DNA from: Fusarium oxysporum f. sp. lycopersici 4287
Taxonomy: Eukaryota > Ascomycota > Sordariomycetes > Hypocreales > Nectriaceae
Length of the DNA stretch: 64,000 bases
Assembly: GCF_000149955.1 (NCBI RefSeq)
Contig: NC_030987.1
Location: forward strand, 4,149,190-4,213,189
Direction of reading: 5' to 3'
Part shown: positions 53,335 through 64,000 of the stretch, piece after piece
Layout of the letters: every line of letters starts with the position of its first letter
Numbering within the stretch: position 1 is the stretch's first letter
Program-made: the position numbers and the translations under genes
Notes under the pieces: model-generated
Seen by the model: only the letters and a program-made list of their open reading frames with translations
Databases searched by the model: none
What the model was told of the DNA's origin: nothing

Positions 53335-53672
53335 TCTGTTCTGTATCAACAGTGAGGAGATTTGTCGGAGTGGAGTGGTTTTGGTAGAGAGGGATTAAGG
53401 GGGAGATTCACGGCTTGTATTTCAAGGTTGGATGGTTTTATATATGAGAATTGCCGGGCCCGTTACACCTCCTCCGGCTCCGCAAACCCCAAAGGGTGGT
53501 CTGTTTGTCCAACCTCCGTTGTACCATGCGGCGAGCCGTAACCAGCGACGGGGGTCGCGGGACAAAGTGCAAACACGGTCCTTGGGAACTCGAGATAGAC
53601 GAGACGAGTCAGTATCGCGAGTGCGACTAACACGGTAACCATTTCCTCTCATTCATATTCTTCATAGATAAG
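53335..53672. other. Short intergenic region
   Basis: Holds the TATA-like box of the small Cys-rich gene (53436-53444) and the 3' end of the aminotransferase gene. GC-rich around 53450-53590. Confidence 0.4.
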
Positions 53673-54869
53673 TTAATCCATCTGATCAACGGTTGTAGCA
53701 TCACCGTTTCGTCCCCCAGGCGCACCGGCAATCTCCTTATCCTTCTCACCAACAGGATATCTCCACCCAAAAGAATCATCAGCCCGTCCAAGCTGGATAT
53801 CCTTCAGATGCGTGAGCAACTTCTCAAACAGCGGCCCAGGCTCTTCACTCCCGTCCTTGATATACGTAACAACATCCTCCCCTCCACCAACACGTCGCGT
53901 AATACTCCTAATCGGCACCAGCGCCGCCGCAGTACCCGCCGCGAAAACCTCTGTAAACTCCTTGAGCTCCTCATACTTGATCGCCCTCTTCTCCACGGTC
54001 CATCCGTAGCTGCGCGCTAGCTCCTGGATGCTATCGCTCGTGACACTCTCGATAACGCACTTGGAGTCCGGTACCGCGAGGGTGACTTGTCCCCCGTTGT
54101 CCTTGACACCGATGAAGCCGCTCGTGCTGAACTCGTCAATCTCTTCGTGGCGCACACTGTCCAGGTGCAGCGTGATACCGTAGCCCTCGTCACGCGCCTT
54201 ATCGCTCCATCGCAGCACAGGAGCGTAGTTGCCACCAACCTTTGCATTACCCGTGCCATTCGGCGCCGCACGATCAAAGTCCTCAAGAATAAGTGCTTTA
54301 ACAGGATGAGCGCCGTGGTAAACACCCGTAGGAATGACAAACACCGCAAAGATATACTCATCTGGCGGTGAAAGACCCAGCTGAGCGCTCGATCCATACA
54401 ACTGTGGTCGAATATACAGCGCAGCGCCAGTGTCGTGAGGAGGAACATATTCGGCGTTTAAAGCGACAGCAGCACGAACGGCATCGAGGAACAGCTCCTC
54501 GGGGACATGGGGCATTGACACGACTTCCGCAGAGTGTTGAAGACGTTTTGCGTTGCGGTTGGGTCGGAAGATGGTGATTGCTTCGTCGTTGGGAGTTCGG
54601 AAGGCCTTGAGACCTTCGTAGGCTTGTTGGCCGTAGTTGAGAGCTGGCGCCATGCCGTGAATGCGCATGAAGGGGTCGGCGACGAAGTGAAGAGGGGTCC
54701 ATTTTCCTGTGCTTCGACTGTATGTTGATTCAATATGACCATTGACTGCAATTGTCAATACAATAGCTTCAAGGCTAGTCAATTGAGTAGGGAGCTAACC
54801 TTCGCGGACCTTGAAGCCCACGTTGGACCAGTCAATGGTATTAACAGGAGGAGGAGGAAAAGCAGTCAT
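53673..54869 (-). CDS. Branched-chain amino acid aminotransferase
   Basis: Exons 54800-54869 and 53673-54745 (380 residues). PLP enzyme of the last step of Leu/Ile/Val synthesis and first step of their breakdown. Fold-type IV marks: ALNYGQQAYEGLKAFR, YIRPQLYGSSAQLGL, the PLP lysine Lys192 in NAKVGGNYAP, and EVFAAGTAAALVPIRSI near the C-terminus. The N-terminus (MTAFPPPPVNTIDWSNV) lacks a mitochondrial presequence, so the cytosolic form is likely. Fungal genomes often hold several paralogues, some in metabolite clusters; no cluster genes are seen here. Confidence 0.94.
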
Positions 54870-55581
54870 GATTGCGATACAAAGAAGCACTACAGCCAAA
54901 AAAAAGTCAACGTCCAATTCAGCCTCTTTTATAACCTCAAGCCACTTACATTTATAAGCTCTCAGTAAGTCGTAGTAAGAACGAGAAGATGCTTTGGCAA
55001 TCCCGCTGACTCCCAATAAGAATTATTTGGGCCGATGTCGCAAGGCGCGGGGTGCTCTGCGGCAGTTTATTTTTGGCTGTTTTCAGGGCGCATAATTCGC
55101 TGCTGAGCAGCTGGATTTCACCAGTGTGATGTCATGCGTGGGCGGGAAAACGGTTGGAACGGGAATTAACGTTTTGTTGAGAGTCAAGGGATGTCGGAAA
55201 CGGCGGGAGGCGTATAGCAATTGGGATGGATGAAGTTATATCCTTCTATTCATTTTCTATATCTTCTGTATGATAGCAGACTCGCTTTAATCCGTCCAGA
55301 TGAAACATGCAAAGAAATACGAATGAGAGTAGAGTGTGTAAGAAACCATTTACTCGCGAGAGTCCCTAGTAATGAAACCATTCCTCATTGTAGCCCATAC
55401 CCATCATAACGACTCTAACGAAACAACTATAAAAAGAAAAACATCATATAGAACTACTCTTTTGGTGTCGCCGAGTTACTGGACGTGACGATCGTTTTAA
55501 TTCCCCTGCGCCCGCTGACCCAACGCCAACGGCACAAAGACAAATGCAATAACACGCAATAATTCCACAATAAGCCTGTAG
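54870..55581. other. Intergenic region, 0.7 kb
   Basis: Promoter of the aminotransferase and 3' region of the trehalose gene. Nothing else recognised. Confidence 0.4.
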
Positions 55582-58516
55582 TCAGGAGTCAAGAGAAGCG
55601 AGACGCTGGAGACAAGAGAGGACGCCTGAAAAAAGTTAGTATACTGCTCAACATGGATCTGTCGGAAAGAGAAACGTACCACTGACACCCTGCGTAAGGG
55701 TGGCTGTTGCTTCGGTGTTGCGGTTACCAAGACTGACGGTGACGACGTTCTGTACTGATCCGTCGTCTTGAAGTCTGTTTGCCCACTTAAAGACCTTCTC
55801 ATCCTCTCGTCCATCGCCGATGACCATCAAAAAGTCAACGGGTGTCTTGTGCTCTTGCGTAGAGCTCATCTCCGTCTTCAGAGTCTCAAACACCTGCCTG
55901 GCAGCGGTTCGCTTAGTCCAATCTATAGGCTCAACAGCGATGCACCCGTCCAGGGCAATAGCATGGACGCGCTGAGACTCGCAGGCATCATTGACGTGAC
56001 TGGCGCAATCTGAAGCCTGTCGTGAAGCGGACTCATAGTCCTCCGCGCTCTTGTAGTGGAAAATCAGACTGCAGCGACGCTCCTCAATCTCAGCACCAGG
56101 GGTTCGCTCGAGGTAGTATGTCATGATAGGCCGCACTGACTCCTTCCAATCCTTGACGTGTTCGAGATCAGCCATCTCAGTCCACGAATCGCTGCCATGG
56201 ACCTTGAGAAAGCATCCATTCTCAGCAATCAGGCCCAGGTTGGGAACTCGGCGAAAGACTCTATCAAGCTCCTCAGGTCGTCGGCCAGACATGACGTAGA
56301 CAGTGTTGCGCTCGTCAAGGAGCAGGTCGTTCAATACATCGAGTGTTCGCTGGGGGCTGATGGGAATGATCTGGTTGACAGGGCCCCAAGCTACCAAGGT
56401 ACCCTCATAGTCAATGATAAAAAGTCGACGCTCCGCCTTCAGGTATTTGTTAGATAGGGCGGGAATCGACAATCGAGGAACCGATGTCTGATCGCGCTTG
56501 TGCTGCTCCTCATACACAATATCCAGGCGACCAAGAAACTCGGTGAACCAATGAGAGCCGGTGTGGCCGTTGACACGTTTGTATAGATTCTCCCATCTTC
56601 TATCCTTCTCTTCCTCGCCCATTTCCAAAGCTTGCTTGATAGCATCGGCGCACTGTCGGTAATCCCAAGGGTTCACAGCAAGTTCATTCTTGGCGAAGAG
56701 GGAAGAAGTTCCGGTGAATTCGGAGAGAATCAGAGAACCGTGCTTCTTCTCCGGCAAAAGCTTTCCATCTTGGCAGAAAAGATACTCGTGGGATGTCAAG
56801 TTCATACCCTCACGTTGGCTGGTAATCATGAGCGCATCGGCAATGGTCAACAGAGCAAGGTACTGAGCATAGTCAATATCTTGCTTGAGGTATACCACAG
56901 GCTGATACGCCAGGTTGGCCCACGATGAGTTGACTCTGGTCACAATGTCGCTAACGGTGGCCTCGAGATCACTCTTTTCGTTGGATGAAAGGGCAACTTG
57001 GATGAGAACAGCGTTCTCGCGCCACTGAGGATTCTTGTTAAGGAAGAGTTCGTAAGAAAGAAGCTTCTGACGAACACCACGGACGTGATCAAGCTTGTCA
57101 CGAGCAACAATGAGCTTCTTGCCCTTGTATCGCTCCTGCAGAACCTGTAGCCACTTTGCAACATCTGGGGCATCAAGATGCTCACGAAGGCTGACAGGAT
57201 CGATACCAATGGCAAGGTGAATGACATCGACAAATCGATCTTCAAGCTGAAGACCATCCGGTGTAGCCTCGGCACTCAAGATACGACTGCAAGTCTGGAG
57301 GAAATGACGTCCGTACTCGTGAATTTGGAAGCCAACAAGGTTGGCACCGAGCATACCCTCTAGAAGCTCTTTCCTGACAGCCAAGCATCTGAAGACCTCA
57401 GAAGAAGGGAAAGCGACGTGTAAGAAGAAGCCAATCTTGGCCTCAGGGAGCTTCTTGCGGACCATTCCAGGAACAAGAAGCAGATGGTAATCGTGGATCC
57501 AGATGACATCACCTCGCTTCCAGTTCTTGACAATCTGGTCGGCAAAGGCCTGGTTAACGTTGACGTAGTACTTCCACGAGTGGTCCTCGTAAGCTTTGCT
57601 CTTGGGGTTGTCGGGGATCTGGTAATGGAAGACAGGCCACAGGATGTGCTTGCAGAAATGAGCATAGTGACCATCAAAATCCTTATCAGAACAAAAGACA
57701 GTCAACATGTTATGTTCGTTCGCTAGAACAGCCTCAATGTCCTCTTTCTGCTGTGTGCCTTCAAGGGCATCAGTGGGCATACCAAGAGTGCCCACCCAGG
57801 TAATATCGTCAATCTTGCCATCGCGAGCAGCGGCATCAGCAGCATTGCGAAGACCACCATTGCCTTGGTCGGCATTAACAACCATCCAGCCGGCTGAGGC
57901 AAAGACTCGATCGTGGCTGTCGCTTCTAACTAGAGATCTCGGTTGAAGAACTCCCTGACGACCAAGTTCACGGGCCTTTTGCATTGTTCGATTGTTTTCG
58001 GAGAGCGAAGCGGAGGGAGGAGGAGAGCTGGCGCGAGACTTGGGCTGGTTGGCTCGGCTGCCCCAGGTCTTTGCATGCTCAATGCTGGAGCTAGCGCCAT
58101 GAGGAAATTGTATTCTGAATCCATCTTCGTTCGCGAACAAATTGGAATCAGTCTCTTCGGTCGGTGTATGAGGAGGCGTTATATCCTCTTTCTGGAAAAG
58201 ACTCGGTTGGCGAGCTAGTGGCGCAGGTCGACCACCGGTTGGAGCAGCAGGTTTGGGCTTGGGAGGAAGAGTAGCAGCTTTTGTAGGCTTGGGGTTTGAG
58301 GATCCGGACAATGAAGCTCGAGTTGGATCGGCGCCGAGAGGAGGTGTACCGGGGAGGGTGAAGTGAATTGTCTTGGGGAGGAAGCTATCGTCATGTTAGT
58401 GCTCGTCATTTTTCGCCAAGGTTTGGTGGGCTTTTAACGATGGAGGGGCTAGAGCGGGGAAGCAACAAAAAATCATCGAGGGAGGCAACATACAGAGAAC
58501 ACACAAAGACCGTCAT
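55582..58516 (-). CDS. Trehalose-6-phosphate synthase complex regulatory subunit (Tps3/Tsl1-like)
   Basis: Exons 58494-58516, 55680-58384 and 55582-55625 (923 residues). The short first exon gives MTVFVCSL, continuing FLPKTIHFTLPGTPP, the conserved fungal start. A disordered Pro/Ser region is followed by a glycosyltransferase-20 domain (WIHDYHLLLVPGMVRK; SQREGMNLTSHEYLFCQ) and a HAD phosphatase-like domain. In the latter, the DxDGT nucleophile motif reads DYEGT (Asp666, with Glu for the second Asp), and the GT20 sugar-phosphate loop has diverged. These fit a regulatory rather than catalytic subunit that stabilises the Tps1-Tps2 complex in heat and osmotic stress. Confidence 0.9.
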
Positions 58517-61500
58517 TTTGGCTGAAGTTTTGTGTGAGAACTGCTCAAGAAGCTAATTTGTTGGTGTAGAGTTCTTGTCCTTTCTAGTTCGAGTCTTGGT
58601 TGATGTGAAAGGTTAACGAGAATCAAGCTGGTTGAGATACTATTGAATTCTCTCGTATGACGACTTCATGTGGATGTAGAACTGGAAATACGAGTGGCAG
58701 AGGAGTCGAGTTTTGTTGAGGGATGTAGCTTGTCACAGGCAAAACGCCTCTTTGTCGCAGATGCGCTCAGCTGTAAGATCGAGCCGAAAGTGGCGAATGG
58801 CACCGCAAATGGTTGAATGCGCACGGCAGAAAGAAGGGAATCTGCAATGTTGATAAATGAAACCAAAAAGACCAAATGTAATTTGGACAAGAAAATCTCC
58901 GATATGGCCGCTGTTGCTCCGTGTCGTGAGATTCGTCAGGTGGTTATACTGTTGCACGGTTGATCAAGCTTGGATAGCTCCGAGATCGTTGCTTAAACAG
59001 CTCCTTTTTTTTTTTCTGTTGCCGGGGGTTGATCGACAATTAATAAAGGAATTTGTTTGAGAGGTATTTTCCAGTAAAGGATCAACCTATAAAGTAGCCC
59101 TGTCAGTTTCGAAATGGTCTGGACTGGAGTGCGGTTGTCTGGATGAATTGGATGGGTGTATAGCAGACAGGGAATGTGAGGAAATGCAGCCAGTAAAGTA
59201 GAGCGCTCACTCTGACGTAATGATTGCTCTACAACCTTTAGGCTGCTGGAATGGGTATTGACAAGGGCAGTTTTTAAGCCTCAAGCGAGAACCGTTGGTA
59301 CCTGATAAATAAAAGAAAATCGTCTGCTCAAGTGGAGAATTATAGTATGAGCACCATATGAACAGAGAAGCGGACAATTTTTTGGACTGTGATGAAGGGC
59401 CGATTCAAAGTGTGCTATGATAGAATACTGCAGTTGACAGAAACAAGAAAGGAGACTCAAAAGAGGCGGTTCAACAAAAAATAGGAAACATCCAACGCAC
59501 AGAAAGAAATCAATTGTGACGTAGTTTGTGAGAAAAGCAATCGGGATCAGTTGTTGAGGATCTTGAGACAGGAGAGTTTGGTCCGTGATCCACGAAGAAC
59601 CAAGTTCAGGTCAGGTTTAAAAGTTGATAGCTTGGAACCAGGTGGAATATTCATGTCCAATTGAGGAGGGGTGTGGTGTAAGACAGCCAAACCAAGAGGG
59701 GCATCAATCGGTATAAAAACCTGGTCTTTTCTTTTCTTTCTATGTAGTTAGCACCTAATCTGAAGCTTTTCCTCTCTGAGCTTTTGATTCTTTCTCGTGA
59801 TGAGACAAAAAAACAACGCCAGTAACGAAACAAGTCAAGATAAATCGGAGCGTGGACCGATGAACAAAGAAAGACAACGTGTGTGGAGTTTTCAGGCCCC
59901 ACGATAGCCTGTCATTGTTTGTTTAGGCGGAGCTTTACAGAGCGGGTAGGCTAAACGCGGGTCGAGAAGCAGAAAAAACAAGGATGATGTATGGATGATG
60001 AGACAGAGTCAACAGCGAGGTCCGGTAATGTTTCTGTTTGGCTGATATGATAGAGAGTCAAAAGTGACATGATAATTCGGCACTTAGGTAAGAAACCTCG
60101 TGCATAAGGCGATGTAAAAACACTGATTGACTGTGCCTGGATGTGTTGATCAATGGGGAAGGAGATGTACATGGAAATAACCAGGTGTCATTGGTCTACG
60201 AATGGAGAAAATGCCTCCGGTTGATGTGAGGTGGTGATGCTGTGTTGGTGGGAGGCTATTAACCAATCTCTCGGGCCTGTAGGTTGGTTACCTGTAGGTG
60301 CACAGTTACCCCAATGGCTGGGACATTAGGCGGCCTCTCAAATCGACAAGCCCTCTTGTATTTCGTCGATCATGCACTTCACATGCCTGATGAATGATAG
60401 CTTGTTTGGTAACTATCTTATACTCAGGCATTTGGAGTTGAACCACGGTATGATCGTGACCAGGGCTCAGCGAGAGAAAGGTATAGAACATTGACTGCTG
60501 TGTGAGATTATTCTATAAAGGTTTCGTAGTCCGAACATGAATGACACTGTCTAAACTCGGGTCCATGCACCATGCTCTACGTAAAGCCGGCTATTCTTGA
60601 CATGTACGCGTTCATGATATCCATGGTAACCATCACCGTCTGAACTACGCCTGAAACAACCACCACCATCTCACCAACCGCGCCAAGCCAAACTTATCTC
60701 TTCATCTTTCCCTCATCTGCCTCACTCCATGCACTTCACTCAAAAGATCATCTTGCACCCTTGTCCAAAAACTGGCTGCACCGGCCCGTCTGCCATACCA
60801 CGCCGTCTTACACGGGCCGTTTCTACTTCCCGTCTTCGCATCAGACTGACTGAATTTGCCGCATTATATTAAAAATCCTGAGATTAAAAACCGCATGGAC
60901 CATGCGATTGGAGAGATGCATGCGGTTGGTGGCGTGCATCTGAGATGGGATGCGTGTGCAACTTGCAGGATATGGCGATATGCGCATTGTTTTCATCGGA
61001 CAGCTTCCATCGCATACCAAGCCCGGGTGTTCCGTCCTTGGATAACGAGTCACGGTTTAAGGTCTGTAGATACTAACAAACAGTAAACTTTCTCTCTAGA
61101 AGATCGTCAGGGAACCCTTTCCTATTCTCGATATTGCTTCTCAACTTCGCTGCACCCCGCAGCTTCTCCGTGGTGGAGTAATTCCTGTGCCTCTTCACGT
61201 CTTGGTCCAACCCGAGACTGTGCCTCGGGGCAATGGTCAAGAATAATTAAGTAAGTTATTGGGGTAATGACGGTCCGTGTCACATGGAAATCACTATCCT
61301 CTGATATGATCATGTCTACAGTGCATGCAACATGCACGCATCTACTCCAACTTTCCAAGCACCGGATTCCCGTAACATCACACAATGCGGCAGCAGGGAT
61401 ATTCGGCTTTCACCTGAGCCCACAGCCGGCCGGAGTACCGGGGGCCCGCAACGGGACCGGACAACTGCGTTTTTTTTTTTTCTGCGTGTAAGCGCTTGCA

Positions 61501-62491
61501 ACACCTCATTCAAGAGCACACTGGCCTCTCTACCTGAGTGAGTACTACTGTACTTGTGTTTTGATGTTAGCCATATTCTGAATTCCCCGCATCTCTTTGG
61601 GCTGCTCGCTGCCCGATGCTTTCCGGGGTCATATCATCCACTCACGATCGGCGGGGAAACCTCGTGGTGTCGATGGCAGGCTGTAAGTTTGCAAGGTGCT
61701 TGACTTTTCGAGAAAAAAAGGAAACATCACTTGGAGATGCAACGCCGGTCCGGGTCCGATATGATCCGCTTAGGATGGCTGGGCATCCAAGCCTGATTCG
61801 AAGACATGCAGGATGAGGCTTTCTACGTGATCGAGATGAGATGTTAGAGCCAACTTCAAAGATAATTCTAGATATTTCGCTTCCAAGTTTAGCTACGAAC
61901 TTTGCTTCGGGAATTCGGGATAAAGTACATTTAGCTTCGACATGGGTTGCTTACCCCACAGCACCAACACCACTTTCTAGACAGTTCCAACATATCGCGA
62001 GCTTCACTCCAGCCCGCTCTCCTCATTACCAACTCATCTAGTCTTCATACGTGTTTCCAACAGAACCATAGTAACATCAGGTAAAAAGAGGCCCATCTGC
62101 ATACAAGCGGACCTATCAACTTGACTGTCTTGGAAAGCCGCAACTGGATCGAGGGTGTTCAGTTCCTTGTGGGACTGCATCTTGGATCACAGTCTAGAAG
62201 CTCTCCTCAACTCCCGTGCATGCATGATCTGTTACGAGGCCCCTGCTTGACAAAAGAAACGAGACTGGAACATTGTCAAGTGTTGCGTGAGATTCGGAAG
62301 TCTCCCGTGCTGAGCGCCGCGTATGCGCCTATAGATCTCATTGTGAAAGATAAGCCAAGCCCGTTTTCTACGCATCACCTACATAGTATCATCCCAGACA
62401 TCCATCCAGTGACATGCACGGCACAGCAAACTTATGAATCACTTTAGGGGTATCTTGACTTGTAACAGTAACAAACACCATTTTCGGGATT
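58517..62491. other. Gene-free interval of about 4 kb upstream of the trehalose gene
   Basis: The longest empty stretch in the window. Holds AGGGG (stress-element core) at 59667-59671 and 59697-59701, poly-T runs near 59006 and 61471, a CATGC/GCATG-rich patch at 60890-60960 and a GC-rich patch around 61425-61460. Many short ORFs, none with coding character. It may contain a long regulated promoter, 5' leader or non-coding RNA; nothing definite can be called. Confidence 0.4.
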
Positions 62492-64000
62492 CTAATTCCG
62501 CCACAGCCGAACGGCCTTGTCTTTACCACCGCTGCCAACCCTCTTTCCATCTGGTGCCCAATCCACCGCGTACACTTCGTCCTGGTGGCCGGGCAGATCC
62601 ACGGCGAGTTTGTGAGAGGCCATTGACCACACCTTGAGTGTTGTGTCCTTAGATGCTGTTACGAGAAGGCGGGAGTCTGCTGAGAAGGCGCATTGGTAGA
62701 CGGGAGCTACGTGGCCGCGGAGAGTGTTGATAAATTTGCCGTCCCTGTGATTGTTAGTATGTGAGAACGGGAGGGGAGTTTCGGAGGCTTACCTTGCACT
62801 CCAGAGCTTGGTGTGGTTATCCCAGCCTGCACTGGCAATGAGAGATCCATCCGGTGAGAAAGTGACATGGTTCACTTGCTTCTGATGTCCCAACATACGC
62901 GCAACAGGCTTTGTGCTCTGAGCTGGATCCCAGAGATACATAGTGAAATCATCACTAGCAGTAACCAACCGCTCAGCGATTCTCCCTTGAAACTTGGCAG
63001 CCTTCTCAAACCTCTCCTTGGCCTTACTTCTCTTTCCCTCCTCCGTATCAGGAACAGGTGTATGGTCGTAGAACCCAGTCCTCAAGACAAAATCTGTTGA
63101 GAGCGCAAGATGATTCACCCAGTGGACGTGAGATGACAAGGTGTGCACAAGGGTTCCCTTCTCAGCATTCCATACTCGGACCGTCTTGTCGTGACTGGCG
63201 CTGTATACGAGACCCTCGCCTCCCCAGCGCACACAGCTTACACTGCTCTTGTGGCCGGATAGGACATGCTCGGTCTTTCCTGTGTTGACAACCCAGATTC
63301 GGACTGTTGCATCTTTGCTTGCACTGGCTAACCGAGGTGTACCGTCTCTCCAGAGATGATAAGGCTCCCAGACGATATTGGTCACCCACTTCGAATGCCC
63401 TGTCCAGGGGTTTCCAACAGCCTTTCCAGTTTCTGGGTCCCAAAGTCGAACCGACTTATCCATACTTCCAGTAGCGAGACGTGCACCATCGGGAGACCAA
63501 GCAACTGCCAACACCCACCCACCATGGCCGGAGAGTGTGTACTTGGGTGTCCCAGTATCAGTATCCCATATCCGCGCTGTCTTATCTCCAGAACCTGTCG
63601 CTAGTCGATTACTGTTCTTGGGGCTGAATTGAGCTGCGAGAATTGCTTCGCCATGGCCGGGGATCTTATGGGACATGCGCGTTACGGGCTGGACCTTGAA
63701 GACGGCCTGTGGCTCGGCGCTAAGTGTGACAGTTGTTTCAAAGGGGTTCTCGATGCCATGGTTGCGGAGAAGCTGGAGGAGATCGGTAGGGTATTGGTCC
63801 ACGATGATATCGGTATCTGGGACGTGAATTCGGAATCGATATGGGAGAAATTCCTCTTTTTCCTAGGCAAGTCAGCAAAGCTCAACAAGTACACATTAGG
63901 CGACAAACCCTAGCAAGTAAAGTATTCAAAAGAAGCGACAAGTTCTTTTCTGAAGCATCCGCAAGAGGTACCTCAATCACATCTGCCATCTGCTTTCCAT
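62492..64000 (-). CDS. rsa4: Ribosome assembly factor Rsa4 (Notchless), 5' end off the window
   Basis: WD40 protein that binds the MIDAS domain of Rea1 and drives release of assembly factors from pre-60S particles in the nucleolus. Visible exons: 63909 to beyond 64000, 62793-63862 and 62492-62744, with GT-AG introns that keep the frame. The NLE domain is seen as QMADVIEVPLADASEKN and FRIHVPDTDIIVDQYPT. A beta-propeller of eight WD repeats follows (GSGDKTARIWD, GSMDKSVRLWD, SASKDATVRIW and others), ending GGKDKAVRLWRN. The start codon lies past the right edge. Confidence 0.95.

Noticed and set aside
1..64000. CRISPR array, rRNA, intact transposon or viral insert
   Set aside because: No regularly spaced direct repeats, no rRNA-like sequence and no transposase, integrase or reverse-transcriptase motifs seen in any frame.

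Overview
The window is nuclear DNA of a filamentous ascomycete, most likely Fusarium or a close Hypocrealean relative. Genes are separated by 0.3-4 kb. Most introns are short (about 45-110 nt), with GTRAGT-type donors and CTRAC-type branch points. Gene content (uba4, slx9, a Den1-type protease, NAD-glycerol-3-phosphate dehydrogenase, Csc1, Cld1, Spo7, Tps3-like, Rsa4) is typical of Sordariomycetes. I place the organism from gene content and intron style only; no search could be run.

Layout. 0-6 kb: uba4 (3' end off the left edge) divergent from slx9, then a Den1/SENP8-like deneddylase. 6-18 kb: a large low-complexity nuclear-type protein, a gamma-glutamylcyclotransferase-like membrane protein, glycerol-3-phosphate dehydrogenase, a fungal SLATT two-TM protein and a GT31-like glycosyltransferase. 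18.5-25.7 kb: four divergent RING-finger genes on both strands, one of them broken. 25.7-29 kb: gene-poor, with one small secreted cysteine-rich protein. 29.7-41 kb: Csc1/OSCA-like channel, Cld1-like mitochondrial lipase, Spo7-like phosphatase subunit and an MFS transporter. 42-53.3 kb: a Fic protein, a GNAT acetyltransferase, a 7-TM protein, a putative amidoligase, a catalase and a small cysteine-rich protein. 53.6-64 kb: branched-chain aminotransferase, a trehalose-synthase regulatory subunit, nearly 4 kb without a gene, and Rsa4 (5' end off the right edge).

Functional threads. Housekeeping genes cover tRNA thiolation/urmylation, ribosome biogenesis (Slx9, Rsa4), ubiquitin-like protein processing, lipid homeostasis (Cld1, Spo7) and osmotic or stress metabolism (Gpd, Tps3-like, Csc1, catalase). 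The accessory part is the RING cluster, the SLATT protein, the secreted protein, Fic and amidoligase. I see no secondary-metabolite cluster, CRISPR array, intact transposon, tRNA or rRNA.

The most unusual signal is that three separate genes (Den1-like, the 6.2-9.2 kb gene and one RING gene) each carry a single in-frame TAG followed by more than 150 further sense codons in the same frame. In the RING gene, spacing around the TAG matches an intact paralogue exactly, so no intron can explain it. Fusarium species are known to recode UAG to UGG by A-to-I mRNA editing in the sexual stage. Editing, readthrough, cryptic splicing and pseudogenisation are the competing explanations.
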